Notes under the pieces: generated by a model
Database searches by the model: none
What the model was told of the DNA's origin: nothing
What the model saw: only the letters and a program-made list of their open reading frames with translations
Translations under genes and position numbers: made by a program
Source of the DNA: Cytobacillus stercorigallinarum
GTDB taxonomy: Bacteria; Bacillota; Bacilli; Bacillales; Cytobacillaceae
NCBI RefSeq assembly: GCF_014836495.1
Contig: NZ_JACSQT010000005.1
Span: 186,001 to 250,000 of the forward strand
Direction of reading: 5' to 3'
Length of the DNA stretch: 64,000 nt
In this document: positions 20,299-28,678 of the stretch, piece after piece
How the letters are laid out: each line of letters opens with the position of its first letter
Numbering within the stretch: the stretch's first letter is position 1

Positions 20299-20349
20299 AA
20301 AAAAGAAACGAACTTTCAGTGACTATCACTGTTAAGTTCGTTTCTTTTG
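20299..20349 (-). terminator. Strong terminator of the pyrimidine operon
   Basis: Perfect 15-bp arms AAAAGAAACGAACTT (20301-20315) and its complement (20334-20348). The A/U-rich ends give a T-tract in both directions, so it can end transcription from either side and insulates the dhb promoter. Confidence 0.9.
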
Positions 20350-20357
20350 TCATTCAT

Positions 20358-21587
20358 TTATTTTACAAGTTCTAATACAGCCTCTAACATCACATTGACA
20401 CCTGCTGCACAATCCTCATATGGAGTAAATTCATCTTCGCTATGGCTTTTTCCATTTATACTAGGTACAAATAACATAGCAGTAGGAATCATACTTGCGA
20501 TAAACTGAGCATCATGCCCTGCTCCGCTTGCCATTTTTTTATACGGTAATCCTTGTTCTTTTGTCACACTTTCTAGCAATTGAACAATGTCATTATCAAA
20601 ATGGACGGTCGAGCGATCCCAAAGTTTTTCAATGAATACCGTACATCCTTCACTATTTACGGTGTCTTGTACTTGTTTTATTTTTTCTTCGACAATTGCT
20701 ATCACTTCAGGTTCCTTATGCCTTGCTTCTATCGTAAAGATCACTTCATTTGGAATAACAGTATGAACATTAGGAGAAACATCTAACCTTCCCATAGTAA
20801 ATACGAGGTCATCTGGTAAACTACTTAATTCATTTCTAATCTCTTGAATGAAGTTATTCGTTGTGAATAGTGCATCCTTACGTAAATGCATAGGCGTCGT
20901 GCCCGCATGATTAGAGTCACCTACGATTTTAATTTCATAACAAACCATCCCTACCACACAGTCAACTACACCAATCTTCAACCCTTCATGCTGAAGAACA
21001 GGCCCTTGTTCGATATGTAGCTCTAAAAAGGCGTGCGCTTCTTTTAATCTATTCTCTTCAGAGCCATTGAAACCGATCTTCGCCAACTCTTCTTTAAAGA
21101 CCTTCCCATCAGCATCTTTTTTGTTCAACATCTTTTCACAATCGAATTTACCACTTAAAACCCCGGAGGACATCATAGAAGGCTCAAATCTAGCACCTTC
21201 TTCATTGGTAAAATTAACTAACATTATAGGAATCTTCGGTGTAATATTATTATCAACAATCGTTCTTACGATTTCTAAACCTGTTATAACCCCTAACACA
21301 CCATCGAAACGACCTCCGCATTTAACTGAATCAAGATGAGAACCGATGACTACCGGTGGAACCTTTTCCAAACCTGGTAAAAGAGCATACATATTACCCA
21401 TATCATCCATTTTTACTTCCATTTTAAGTGCTTCACAGCATGTTTTAAAATATTCGCGTGCTAAACGATCTTCCTCAGATAGAGCTAATCTTGTTACACC
21501 ATTATTCTCTGTTCTACCAAAATTCGCGAAATGTTCAATCGTCTCTGTTAATCTCTCACTATTAATCTGGATTTTTTGTTTCTCCAA
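20358..21587 (-). CDS. Zn-dependent N-carbamoyl-beta-alanine amidohydrolase (M20 family)
   Basis: A 409-residue member of the hydantoinase/carbamoylase M20 family (AllC/HyuC/ureidopropionase class). Metal ligands are visible in GSHLDSVKCGGRFDGVLGV, NFTNEEGARF, ELHIEQGPVL, NHAGTTPM and the C-terminal GAGHDAQ and KSHSEDE motifs. In this operon, after dihydropyrimidinase, the likely reaction is N-carbamoyl-beta-alanine to beta-alanine, CO2 and ammonia; allantoate or N-carbamoyl amino acids are alternatives not excluded by sequence. The start is a TTG with GGAGGAGA seven bases ahead; no in-frame ATG is near. Last gene of the operon, 21 bases after the small unknown gene. Confidence 0.85.
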   Translation of the reverse strand: MEKQKIQINSERLTETIEHFANFGRTENNGVTRLALSEEDRLAREYFKTCCEALKMEVKMDDMGNMYALLPGLEKVPPVVIGSHLDSVKCGGRFDGVLGVITGLEIVRTIVDNNITPKIPIMLVNFTNEEGARFEPSMMSSGVLSGKFDCEKMLNKKDADGKVFKEELAKIGFNGSEENRLKEAHAFLELHIEQGPVLQHEGLKIGVVDCVVGMVCYEIKIVGDSNHAGTTPMHLRKDALFTTNNFIQEIRNELSSLPDDLVFTMGRLDVSPNVHTVIPNEVIFTIEARHKEPEVIAIVEEKIKQVQDTVNSEGCTVFIEKLWDRSTVHFDNDIVQLLESVTKEQGLPYKKMASGAGHDAQFIASMIPTAMLFVPSINGKSHSEDEFTPYEDCAAGVNVMLEAVLELVK

Positions 21588-21608
21588 AATGCCATCTCCT
21601 CCAGCAAC

Positions 21609-21821
21609 TTATTTACGATTAATTAAATGGACAGAAAAATACTTGCGTGCATCAGCTGTTAATATGTGTAAAGTTTCAGAGTGAATCTTTGATCCCGTAA
21701 TTCTTTCAAACTCTACAAAGGCACCGCTTAAATTCTCCGTAATACTTTTAATTGTATAACCGTTATTTAACAGAACATCAATACTTGTTTTTTCCTTCAT
21801 ATATTCGATATGCTCAGACAT
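21609..21821 (-). CDS. Small conserved-looking protein of unknown function in the pyrimidine operon
   Basis: A 70-residue soluble protein that I do not recognise. It has an acidic/lysine-rich first 15 residues, then GYTIKSITENLSGAFVEFE, and a basic end around HILTADARKYFSVHLINRK. No cysteines, signal peptide or membrane helix. It is very probably real: GAGGAG lies eight bases before the ATG, overlapping the stop region of the NCS1 permease gene (13 bases away), and the amidohydrolase follows after 21 bases. Possible roles, all speculative, include an accessory subunit of the permease or amidohydrolase. Confidence 0.7.
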   Translation of the reverse strand: MSEHIEYMKEKTSIDVLLNNGYTIKSITENLSGAFVEFERITGSKIHSETLHILTADARKYFSVHLINRK

Positions 21822-21834
21822 TTAACCATCTCCT

Positions 21835-23316
21835 CTATTGGATTTTTTCTTTAACCTTAGTATTTACTATTTCCCCTTCATCATTAGATAAAACCCAATC
21901 TCTTCCGACTGTTATTCCTAGATATTTTTCATCACTAGGGTCATTCATTTCGACTTGCTCGTATTTTTTAAACCACCAATACTTCGCTAAAACATAATAG
22001 AGAACGGCTCCTACGACAAAGCCAACAATGGAAGAGTAAGTAGACAATAAATTGGCACATATCCCCCCAACAATCCATGCAATGAGTCCAGCGCCATTAA
22101 AACCAGCAAAATATTTGAACTGTCCTTCATTCTCATATAAAGCTGGCACATTCACTCTTCTTTTTCTTAATAAATAATAGTCAGCAAATAAAATACCTAC
22201 GATAGATGTTAGGATTCCCCCAATGACTAATAACGCTTGATTAAGCACATCGAACAAGCTCCAAGGCTGTGCAAGCGTACCAATAATTCCTGCAAAAATG
22301 ACTCCTACCCAAAAAGGCACTTTTGGCCCGCCTATATTAGAGAAAACAGTTGCTGCTGGTATAATGTTGGCTGAAGTATTTGTAGACCACTGTGCTAAAA
22401 CAATCATTAATAGAAGAATGCCTAAAATAAAGCCACTAGCTGATTCTTGTAATGCCACAATTGGATCAGATGTGCTAACTGCCATATATGACACAGCGCC
22501 AATCGCAATCATAAATGTATTCACAATCGGCATCACGATGATATTACCAATTAACTGAGATTTGTTCCGTTTAAACCAATTTTTCTCATTTCTAGGCGCT
22601 TTAAAGAATCTTGATAAGCTTGGCATATCAGCTGCAAGCGTAGCCCAAAAGCCCATATTCGCCATAATAACAACCATGAATGCTGTAAAAGCAGTTATAC
22701 CTGTCGCAGGACTCTCCACCCAGGTCCAAACATCTTTACCTTGGCTTGTAGCATTGTCTGATAATGTAATATACATCCAACATGAGATTAAAATAATAAT
22801 GGGGGCAGCTAAATCAGCAAACCGTTCAATCGATTTAATTCCTAATGCTGTATTGATTAATTGTGCAGCAGCAAAAAGAATAAAGCATACGAACCACTGA
22901 TCAAAGCCAAAGAGAAGATTGAGTATCCCGTTGATTGCGGAAGCACCAAAGTAAGTGTTTATACCAAACCAACATGAAGCAGTAATCCCCCTAACAACCG
23001 AAGGAATATGTGTCCCAATTGTTCCAAACGGCGCCCGCATGTAAACAGGAAAAGAAAGTCCATGCTCCACACCAATATCGCCAATTAAGGACATTAATAT
23101 CCCAATGGCCACTGAGCCGATAATGGTTGCTAACAGAACCATCGGGAGTGATAAATGAATTATTCCGCCACCGCCAATAGCAAATGCCGCTAGCACAATA
23201 GCCATGCCAACCCATATAACTGCAAAACCAAAGGCACCAATTTTTCTTTCCTTATAACCAATTGGCAATAAATCTGGTGATTTTAAATAATTACCTTTCT
23301 TCTCCAATATGGACAC
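21835..23316 (-). CDS. NCS1 family nucleobase/hydantoin:cation symporter
   Basis: A 493-residue membrane transporter of the NCS1 family (PucI, Mhp1, PyrP-like relatives), with about 12 hydrophobic helices. The family core is seen in GSVAIGILMSLIGDIGVEHG split by loops, the FGASAINGIL segment, NMGFWATLAADMPSLSRF and STNTSANIIPAATVFSN. Located between dihydropyrimidinase and N-carbamoyl amidohydrolase genes, it most likely imports uracil, thymine, or a dihydropyrimidine/hydantoin. The ATG is preceded by AAGGGGGTG. A 79-base gap with a perfect hairpin separates it from the upstream gene. Confidence 0.88.
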   Translation of the reverse strand: MSILEKKGNYLKSPDLLPIGYKERKIGAFGFAVIWVGMAIVLAAFAIGGGGIIHLSLPMVLLATIIGSVAIGILMSLIGDIGVEHGLSFPVYMRAPFGTIGTHIPSVVRGITASCWFGINTYFGASAINGILNLLFGFDQWFVCFILFAAAQLINTALGIKSIERFADLAAPIIILISCWMYITLSDNATSQGKDVWTWVESPATGITAFTAFMVVIMANMGFWATLAADMPSLSRFFKAPRNEKNWFKRNKSQLIGNIIVMPIVNTFMIAIGAVSYMAVSTSDPIVALQESASGFILGILLLMIVLAQWSTNTSANIIPAATVFSNIGGPKVPFWVGVIFAGIIGTLAQPWSLFDVLNQALLVIGGILTSIVGILFADYYLLRKRRVNVPALYENEGQFKYFAGFNGAGLIAWIVGGICANLLSTYSSIVGFVVGAVLYYVLAKYWWFKKYEQVEMNDPSDEKYLGITVGRDWVLSNDEGEIVNTKVKEKIQ

Positions 23317-23362
23317 CCCCTTAAAATGAACAACATATTTGTAAAGTTCATGAAGTTGGATA

Positions 23363-23387
23363 CCCTGCTGAAATCATTTCAGCAGGG
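23363..23387 (-). repeat. Perfect 12-bp inverted repeat between dihydropyrimidinase and permease genes
   Basis: Arms CCCTGCTGAAAT (23363-23374) and ATTTCAGCAGGG (23376-23387) around one central base. No T-tract follows on the minus strand, so it is not a normal terminator. It may be an RNA processing or stability element that sets different expression of the genes on its two sides. Confidence 0.6.
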
Positions 23388-23395
23388 CGATAAAG

Positions 23396-24805
23396 TTAAA
23401 TCATTGTTGGCATTTTTTCTAATGTTTCTCCATATTTAGCACGCTTAATAAATTTACCTTGACCTGCTTCTCCTACAAATTGTTTATCCTTGATGATAAA
23501 GTTGCCCCTAGATAATACTGAAATAGGCTCTCCTGTAATTTTCATGCCTTCAAAAGGATTGTAATCAACTGCCATATGATGCGTTTTCGCGGATAACGTC
23601 CGTTCAACATTGCCATCATAAATAACAAGATCAGCATCAGCGCCAACAGCTATCGTGCCCTTTTTAGGATATAATCCAAACAATTTTGCTGCACGGGTTG
23701 AAGTAATCTCTACGAACTGATTCAGCGATATTCTCCCTTTTTTCACACCTTCTGAGTATAAAATACTGACGCGATCTTCAATTAATGGACCACCATTAGG
23801 AATCTTTGAAAAATCACCTTTTCCTAAGTCTTTCTGGCCGACAAAATCAAAAGAACATTGATCAGATCCAAGTGTTTGTAATTGTCCTGTCTTTAACGCA
23901 TTCCATAAATGATCTTGATTCCATTTTTCTCTTAATGGCGGTGACCAAACATATTTAGCTCCTTCAAAATCTGGTTTTTCCAAATAGGTTTGATCCAAGA
24001 CCAAATATTGCGGACAGGTTTCACCCCAGATATCGATGCCTCGACTTCTAGCTTCAGCTATCTTTTTAGCGGCATCTGCACATGATACATGTACGACATA
24101 TAATTGGGAACCAGCAAGTCCAGTAAGGGTTGCCGCTCTTCCTGTTGCTTCTGCCTCTGCTTCTGGCGGACGAGTCAAAGCATGATAAATAGGGTCTGTA
24201 TTTCCTTTTGCTAATGCGTCTTTTACTAGATAATCAATCACATCGCCATTTTCAGCATGCACCATTACAAGTGCACCAAGCTCTTTTGCGGCAAGTAAAG
24301 TTTTATATAGTGTTTCATCATCTGCTTGGAATTGATTTTTATAAGCCATAAATACTTTTAAAGAAGTAATGCCTTCTTCCTCAACCATTTTCGGTATCTC
24401 TGCTAATACAGCATCACTGCTCTCGACAATTTGCAAGTGAAAACCATAGTCAATGACAGCCTTATTTTTTGATTTATGATGCCAAGCTTCAACCGCGCTA
24501 CTGAGCGATTTCCCCTTTGTCGTTAAACAAAAATCAACAATCGTAGTTGTTCCACCAAATGCGGCAGCTTTTGTACCTGTTTCGAAATCATCTTTAGTGA
24601 CCGTTCCACCAAATGGCATGTCTAAGTGGGTATGAGGGTCAATCGCCCCTGGGAAGATATAATGTCCTTTTGCATCAACAACTTCCGCACTACTTTCTTG
24701 TATATTCTCACCTATTTGCATAATTGTTTCATTCTCAATTAGGATATCTGCTTTGTAGGTATCTGTTGCTGTGACAATTACTCCATTTTTTATGATTTTT
24801 TTCAT
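23396..24805 (-). CDS. Dihydropyrimidinase (D-hydantoinase)
   Basis: A 469-residue cyclic amidohydrolase that opens 5,6-dihydrouracil or dihydrothymine to N-carbamoyl-beta-amino acids. Metal-binding features are DPHTHLDMPFGG (about 57-68), the carboxylated lysine in SLKVFMAYKN (about 150), HAENGD, YVVHVSC and the GSDQCSF aspartate. It lies 23 bases downstream of preA and its neighbours supply the preceding and following steps, which favours a pyrimidine rather than a hydantoin role. The ATG follows GAAGGGTG. Confidence 0.92.
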   Translation of the reverse strand: MKKIIKNGVIVTATDTYKADILIENETIMQIGENIQESSAEVVDAKGHYIFPGAIDPHTHLDMPFGGTVTKDDFETGTKAAAFGGTTTIVDFCLTTKGKSLSSAVEAWHHKSKNKAVIDYGFHLQIVESSDAVLAEIPKMVEEEGITSLKVFMAYKNQFQADDETLYKTLLAAKELGALVMVHAENGDVIDYLVKDALAKGNTDPIYHALTRPPEAEAEATGRAATLTGLAGSQLYVVHVSCADAAKKIAEARSRGIDIWGETCPQYLVLDQTYLEKPDFEGAKYVWSPPLREKWNQDHLWNALKTGQLQTLGSDQCSFDFVGQKDLGKGDFSKIPNGGPLIEDRVSILYSEGVKKGRISLNQFVEITSTRAAKLFGLYPKKGTIAVGADADLVIYDGNVERTLSAKTHHMAVDYNPFEGMKITGEPISVLSRGNFIIKDKQFVGEAGQGKFIKRAKYGETLEKMPTMI

Positions 24806-24828
24806 AAGTATTCACCCTTCCCACTCTT

Positions 24829-26115
24829 TTACTTTGCTGTACTATTTGCGACATAGCTTATATTTGCAATCGCTTCTTGCCTTTCATTCCAAGTCATCGG
24901 TTGCAGTTCATTTGGTTTTTCGATCATATCAATTGCTCCATCTACTGGACAAACAATAGAACATAAATTACAACCGACACAATCTTCTTCGCGAACTTGG
25001 AGATAAGGCTTGCCATCCGTTCCAGTTAGCATTTCAATACATTGATGAGAGGTATCTTCACAGGCAATATGGCATTTATTACAATTGATACAAACATCAT
25101 TATTAATGTGTGCGACAATTTGATAATTTAAATCTAAATCGCCCCAATCAGAATATTTAGGTACAGATTTACCAATAATTTCATTTACTGAAGCGATCCC
25201 TTTCCTATCTAAATAATGGTTTAGCCCATCAATCATATCTTCTACGATACGGAAGCCATGATGCATGGCCGCTGTACAAACTTGTACGCTTGTTGAGCCC
25301 ATGAGCATAAACTCGACAGCATCTTGCCAATTAGATATACCACCAATTCCTGAGATCGGCACATCAATTCGACTATTTCGTGCACATTCTCCAACCATAT
25401 TTAGAGCAATTGGTTTTACTGCAGGTCCGCAATAGCCTCCGTGGGCGCCCTTCCCTCCAACATGCGGAATGGTATTCCACGTTTCAATATCTACACCTGC
25501 TAAACTATTAATCGTGTTAATCATACTAATTGCATCTGCTCCACCATTGACCGCCGCTTCAGCTGTTGCGGTTATATCAGTGATATTTGGTGTAAGTTTC
25601 ACAATTACCGGTGTCTTCGCTACTTCTTTTACCCAATACGTTTGTTGCTCAACAAGTGCCGGTACTTGACCTGATGCTGCTCCCATTCCTCTTTCAGCCA
25701 TCCCATGCGGACAACCAAAATTTAATTCAAGTCCATCTACACCTACTTCTTCAACCTTCTTAACAATTTCATGCCATTTTTCTTGTTTTGGTTCGACCAT
25801 TAACGAGGCAATGATTGCATGATTAGGGTATTTCTTTTTCGTTTCATAGATTTCTTTCAGGTTTACTTCCAGCGGTCGGTCAGTAATTAACTCAATATTA
25901 TTAAAACCTGCTACTTTTTGACCATTAAAACTCACTGCTGCAAAACGCGATGAAACATTTAATATCGGGTCACCTAATGTTTTCCATACTGCACCTCCCC
26001 ACCCAGCTTCAAAGGCGCGTTGTACTTGATAACCTGAATTGGTCGGCGGAGCTGAAGCTAACCAAAATGGATTTGGGGATTTAATTCCAGCTATATTTGT
26101 ACTTAAATCTGCCAT
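24829..26115 (-). CDS. preA: NAD-dependent dihydropyrimidine dehydrogenase, subunit PreA
   Basis: A 428-residue flavoprotein. Residues about 1-310 form the FMN-binding dihydroorotate dehydrogenase-like barrel (GIKSPNPFWLASAPPTNSGY, LNFGCPHGMAERGMG, VIVKLTPNITDI, PISGIGGISNW). The C-terminus (about 335-400) is a two-cluster ferredoxin with CINCNKCHIAC and CVGCNLCSIVCP, each binding a 4Fe-4S centre. With PreT it reduces uracil and thymine to the 5,6-dihydro forms. 19 bases separate it from preT; GGAGGTG precedes the ATG. Confidence 0.95.
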   Translation of the reverse strand: MADLSTNIAGIKSPNPFWLASAPPTNSGYQVQRAFEAGWGGAVWKTLGDPILNVSSRFAAVSFNGQKVAGFNNIELITDRPLEVNLKEIYETKKKYPNHAIIASLMVEPKQEKWHEIVKKVEEVGVDGLELNFGCPHGMAERGMGAASGQVPALVEQQTYWVKEVAKTPVIVKLTPNITDITATAEAAVNGGADAISMINTINSLAGVDIETWNTIPHVGGKGAHGGYCGPAVKPIALNMVGECARNSRIDVPISGIGGISNWQDAVEFMLMGSTSVQVCTAAMHHGFRIVEDMIDGLNHYLDRKGIASVNEIIGKSVPKYSDWGDLDLNYQIVAHINNDVCINCNKCHIACEDTSHQCIEMLTGTDGKPYLQVREEDCVGCNLCSIVCPVDGAIDMIEKPNELQPMTWNERQEAIANISYVANSTAK

Positions 26116-26134
26116 TATTTCACCTCCAAAAGAT

Positions 26135-27502
26135 TTACGCAGTTTCTATCGTTTCTTTTAATAGAGAACGGTGGATGCTTATAGCACTCGCTTTTCCTTG
26201 TTGTGCAGCAGAAACAACCATTGCTTCACCTTGTCCTTTACCAAATATACAATCTCCACAGGCAAATACTTTACTGTTAGAAGTTTGATAGCTTTCACTA
26301 TCTATTGTCACAACACCACCATCATGACTAATATCAAACTGCTCAATTAAATCAATATAACGACTTTGCCCAATCGCTTTAATCACTGCATCTACTTCAA
26401 TTGTAAATTCAGAATCATTTAAAGGTACAGGACGTCTCCTTCCATCTTCACCAGGTTCCGATAAAGTCATCTTGACACATTTAATCCCTGTAACCTTCCC
26501 TTCCTCATCTCCTAAAATTTCTACCGGTGCTGTTAACCAGCGAAATTCGACACCATCCTGCTTTGCAAATTCATATTCAAAATCATAAGCGGTCATCTCA
26601 GCCAGTGTTCTTCTATATAATATTTTGACATTATCCGCTCCTAATCTAACTGAACAAGTTGCAGCATCAATAGCTGTATTACCAGCGCCGATGACTGCTA
26701 CCCTTTTTTTGTACAAGTTATCATGAATAGGGGCTATCTTTGTTTCTTTTACAAATTCAATTGCATCATGAACGCCATCTAAATCTTCACCAACAATTCC
26801 TAATGCTGGTACAGATGACATGCCGATGGCTAAAACAACCGCATCATTTTGTTCCAGAATTTCTTTGGCAGAGATATCTACCCCTACTCTCGTATTTGTA
26901 ACAATTTCTACATTCAATTTTTTTACTTGTTCTACTTCCCAAAAAGATATCTTCTGCGGTAATCTAAATGAGACGATTCCGTAAGTATTCAAACCTCCCG
27001 CTTCACTTTCAGCTTCGTAAATCGTCACTTTATAACCCATTCTTGCTAATTCTCTAGCGGCTGATAAACCGGCAGGGCCGCTTCCTATGATTGCTACTTT
27101 CTTTCCATTTGGCTTTCCAGCATGGAACAGTGTAGCTTCATTATTAATTGCCCAGTCCGTTGCATATCGTTGTAAATTCCCAATTAAAATAGGTTTAGTA
27201 GAATGATTGAGCACACATGCGCCTTCACAAAGTTCTTCTGTCGGACAAACCCGTGCACAACTAGCTCCTACAGGATTAGCAGACATAATTGTTTTTGCTG
27301 ATCCAAATAAATTATCTGTGGCAATTTTTTTAATAAAACTAGGGATATCAATTCCCGTTGGACACGCTTGAATACAAGGAGCATCATAACAATACAAACA
27401 TCGATTGGCTTCATCCAGTGCATCATGCTTAGAAAAAGGTGGTTCTACTTCTTCAAAGTTCCGCTTTAATGCTGCTAATGTTTCTTTTCGGTCGCTTTTC
27501 AC
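26135..27502 (-). CDS. preT: NAD(P)-dependent oxidoreductase PreT, partner of PreA
   Basis: A 455-residue protein with an N-terminal cysteine-rich Fe-S domain (CLYCYDAPCIQACPTGIDIP, about 35-54, and CARVCPTEELCEGACV, about 80-97) and two Rossmann folds for FAD (IGSGPAGLSAARELARMGY) and NAD(P)H (VIGAGNTAIDAATCSVRLG). This is the electron-input subunit of bacterial dihydropyrimidine dehydrogenase. It is the first gene of the operon; the start is GTG, preceded by AAGGAGG. A 7-bp inverted repeat lies about 36 bases upstream. Confidence 0.95.
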   Translation of the reverse strand: MKSDRKETLAALKRNFEEVEPPFSKHDALDEANRCLYCYDAPCIQACPTGIDIPSFIKKIATDNLFGSAKTIMSANPVGASCARVCPTEELCEGACVLNHSTKPILIGNLQRYATDWAINNEATLFHAGKPNGKKVAIIGSGPAGLSAARELARMGYKVTIYEAESEAGGLNTYGIVSFRLPQKISFWEVEQVKKLNVEIVTNTRVGVDISAKEILEQNDAVVLAIGMSSVPALGIVGEDLDGVHDAIEFVKETKIAPIHDNLYKKRVAVIGAGNTAIDAATCSVRLGADNVKILYRRTLAEMTAYDFEYEFAKQDGVEFRWLTAPVEILGDEEGKVTGIKCVKMTLSEPGEDGRRRPVPLNDSEFTIEVDAVIKAIGQSRYIDLIEQFDISHDGGVVTIDSESYQTSNSKVFACGDCIFGKGQGEAMVVSAAQQGKASAISIHRSLLKETIETA

Positions 27503-27537
27503 TATAGAGTAACCTCCTTACAAGATAACATCTTTGA

Positions 27538-27556
27538 ATGTTAGTTTTTCTAACAT
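27538..27556 (-). promoter_or_regulatory. Inverted repeat in the preT leader, candidate operator
   Basis: ATGTTAG-N5-CTAACAT, perfect arms, 36 bases upstream of the preT start codon. Two TATAAT-like -10 elements lie further upstream (one at 27616-27621, minus strand). No clear match to the repeat in front of mmsA is seen. Confidence 0.45.
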
Positions 27557-27965
27557 AAATTATACTGAATTGTTAGAATCTTATAATCATTTTACTGTGT
27601 TCTAATTGATTAATCATTATACAATTCGTAAAATAGTTTGCCAGGCTTGCTTGTCAAAATGTAAAAAGCAACGTTTTGTAAGCGCTTCACATAATACTAG
27701 TTCCAAATAGTTTTTTCTTTATCACTTTTATATGTTATTTATCCTTACATACCCTGTAAATATGAGCGTTTTATTACATTCGAAAGTGGTAAGCGGATGT
27801 GATTTATTATGTCTCACAAATAATAATAGACTTGATGCTTGTATTCTGATCTTTTATAGAGATAGAATGGAATGATAAAAGGTAAATTTCTATAGGCAGA
27901 AATGATTAGGGGGAGCCTTTGCAGAATTCTGGAGGTGCGCGGGCAACTTTGCAATTCACTTTAAA
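27557..27965. other. Upstream region of the pyrimidine operon
   Basis: About 400 AT-rich bases without a convincing gene. It holds the likely preT promoter (TATAAT on the minus strand at 27616-27621). At 27677-27691 there is an imperfect cre-like site, TGTAAGCGCTTCACA, with an AAGCGCTT core but one extra base relative to the usual 14-mer. Confidence 0.5.
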
Positions 27966-27999
27966 CTAAAAAGGGAACCACCCCCTTAGTACCCTTTCT
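27966..27999 (-). terminator. Terminator of the VOC protein gene
   Basis: AAAGGG near 27970-27975 pairs with CCCTTT at 27992-27997 with a short extended stem, and the minus strand continues TTTTTAG. It lies 13 bases past the stop. Confidence 0.65.
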
Positions 28000-28011
28000 T
28001 ACCAGACTTTT

Positions 28012-28410
28012 TCAATCTTTTTTTGTTTCAGTGATCGTTTTAATACGTTCTTGCTCTTCTCTCTTATCTAAGTATTCGAAAAATCCAAGTCGGTTTCCCC
28101 AAGGGTCTGTGAAAGTTCCCCATTTCACTGGTACTTCAGGTCTTGTATGTATTTCAAACCAATTAATCTTTAAATCTTCTATCAGTCTGTCTCTTTCAGC
28201 CTCAATGTTAGTAACTCCTAAACGTAAAGGTCCGTTGCCCTCAGAAAGAGTTCCTTCTGCCACCTGCAACCAACATCCCGGAATAAGTTCCCACTCAGCA
28301 AACCCCTCATGCGGAGTAAAATCAGCCTGCTTATTAAGCAGTGCCTCATACCACTTTTGCCCTTCTTCAATATTGGCCACTCTAACCTGAGTAGTCATTT
28401 CAAAAATCAT
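28012..28410 (-). CDS. VOC (glyoxalase/bleomycin-resistance) superfamily protein
   Basis: A 132-residue protein with the repeated beta-alpha-beta-beta-beta fold of the vicinal oxygen chelate superfamily: VRVANIEEGQKWYEALLN at the start and WGTFTDPWGNRLGFFEY in the second half. Such proteins are metal-dependent lyases, isomerases or antibiotic-binding proteins; the substrate is unknown. The ATG at 28410 is chosen over one 39 bases upstream because AGGAGG precedes it. Single-gene unit with its own terminator. Confidence 0.8.
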   Translation of the reverse strand: MIFEMTTQVRVANIEEGQKWYEALLNKQADFTPHEGFAEWELIPGCWLQVAEGTLSEGNGPLRLGVTNIEAERDRLIEDLKINWFEIHTRPEVPVKWGTFTDPWGNRLGFFEYLDKREEQERIKTITETKKD

Positions 28411-28639
28411 TTCTATCCCTCCTATATTTATATTTTCAAATATAATCATACGTTAATTTGTCTTATACTTTCCTTTACATTTCACTGATGTATGTCCACA
28501 ATAAGAACGATTTTACCGAATCGTTTTCAACGTTTAGTTTAGTAAACTTTTCAATTTCATCTAAGAGCTTTAATAAGCTCTCATTGTTCTTCTTTTGCTT
28601 TAAAAAGATTGTCAATCCATACGAAAACAGCGTAAATGT

Positions 28640-28671
28640 AAAAAGACCCGAACAATTGATCGGGCCTTTTG
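28640..28671 (-). terminator. Terminator of htpG
   Basis: Stem AAAAGGCCCGA / TCGGGTCTTTT (minus strand, one G-U pair) across 28641-28670, eight bases past the htpG stop, with a T-run. Confidence 0.85.
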
Positions 28672-28678
28672 TTGAAGA

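Noticed and set aside
27600..27660. Sigma-54 promoter before preT (TGGCA on the minus strand)
   Set aside because: No TTGCA-type -12 element at the required spacing, and no sigma-54 activator nearby; a TATAAT -10 explains it better.
27661..27700. cre site upstream of the pyrimidine operon
   Set aside because: AAGCGCTT core is present but the right half is shifted by one base; kept only as a weak note and not called.
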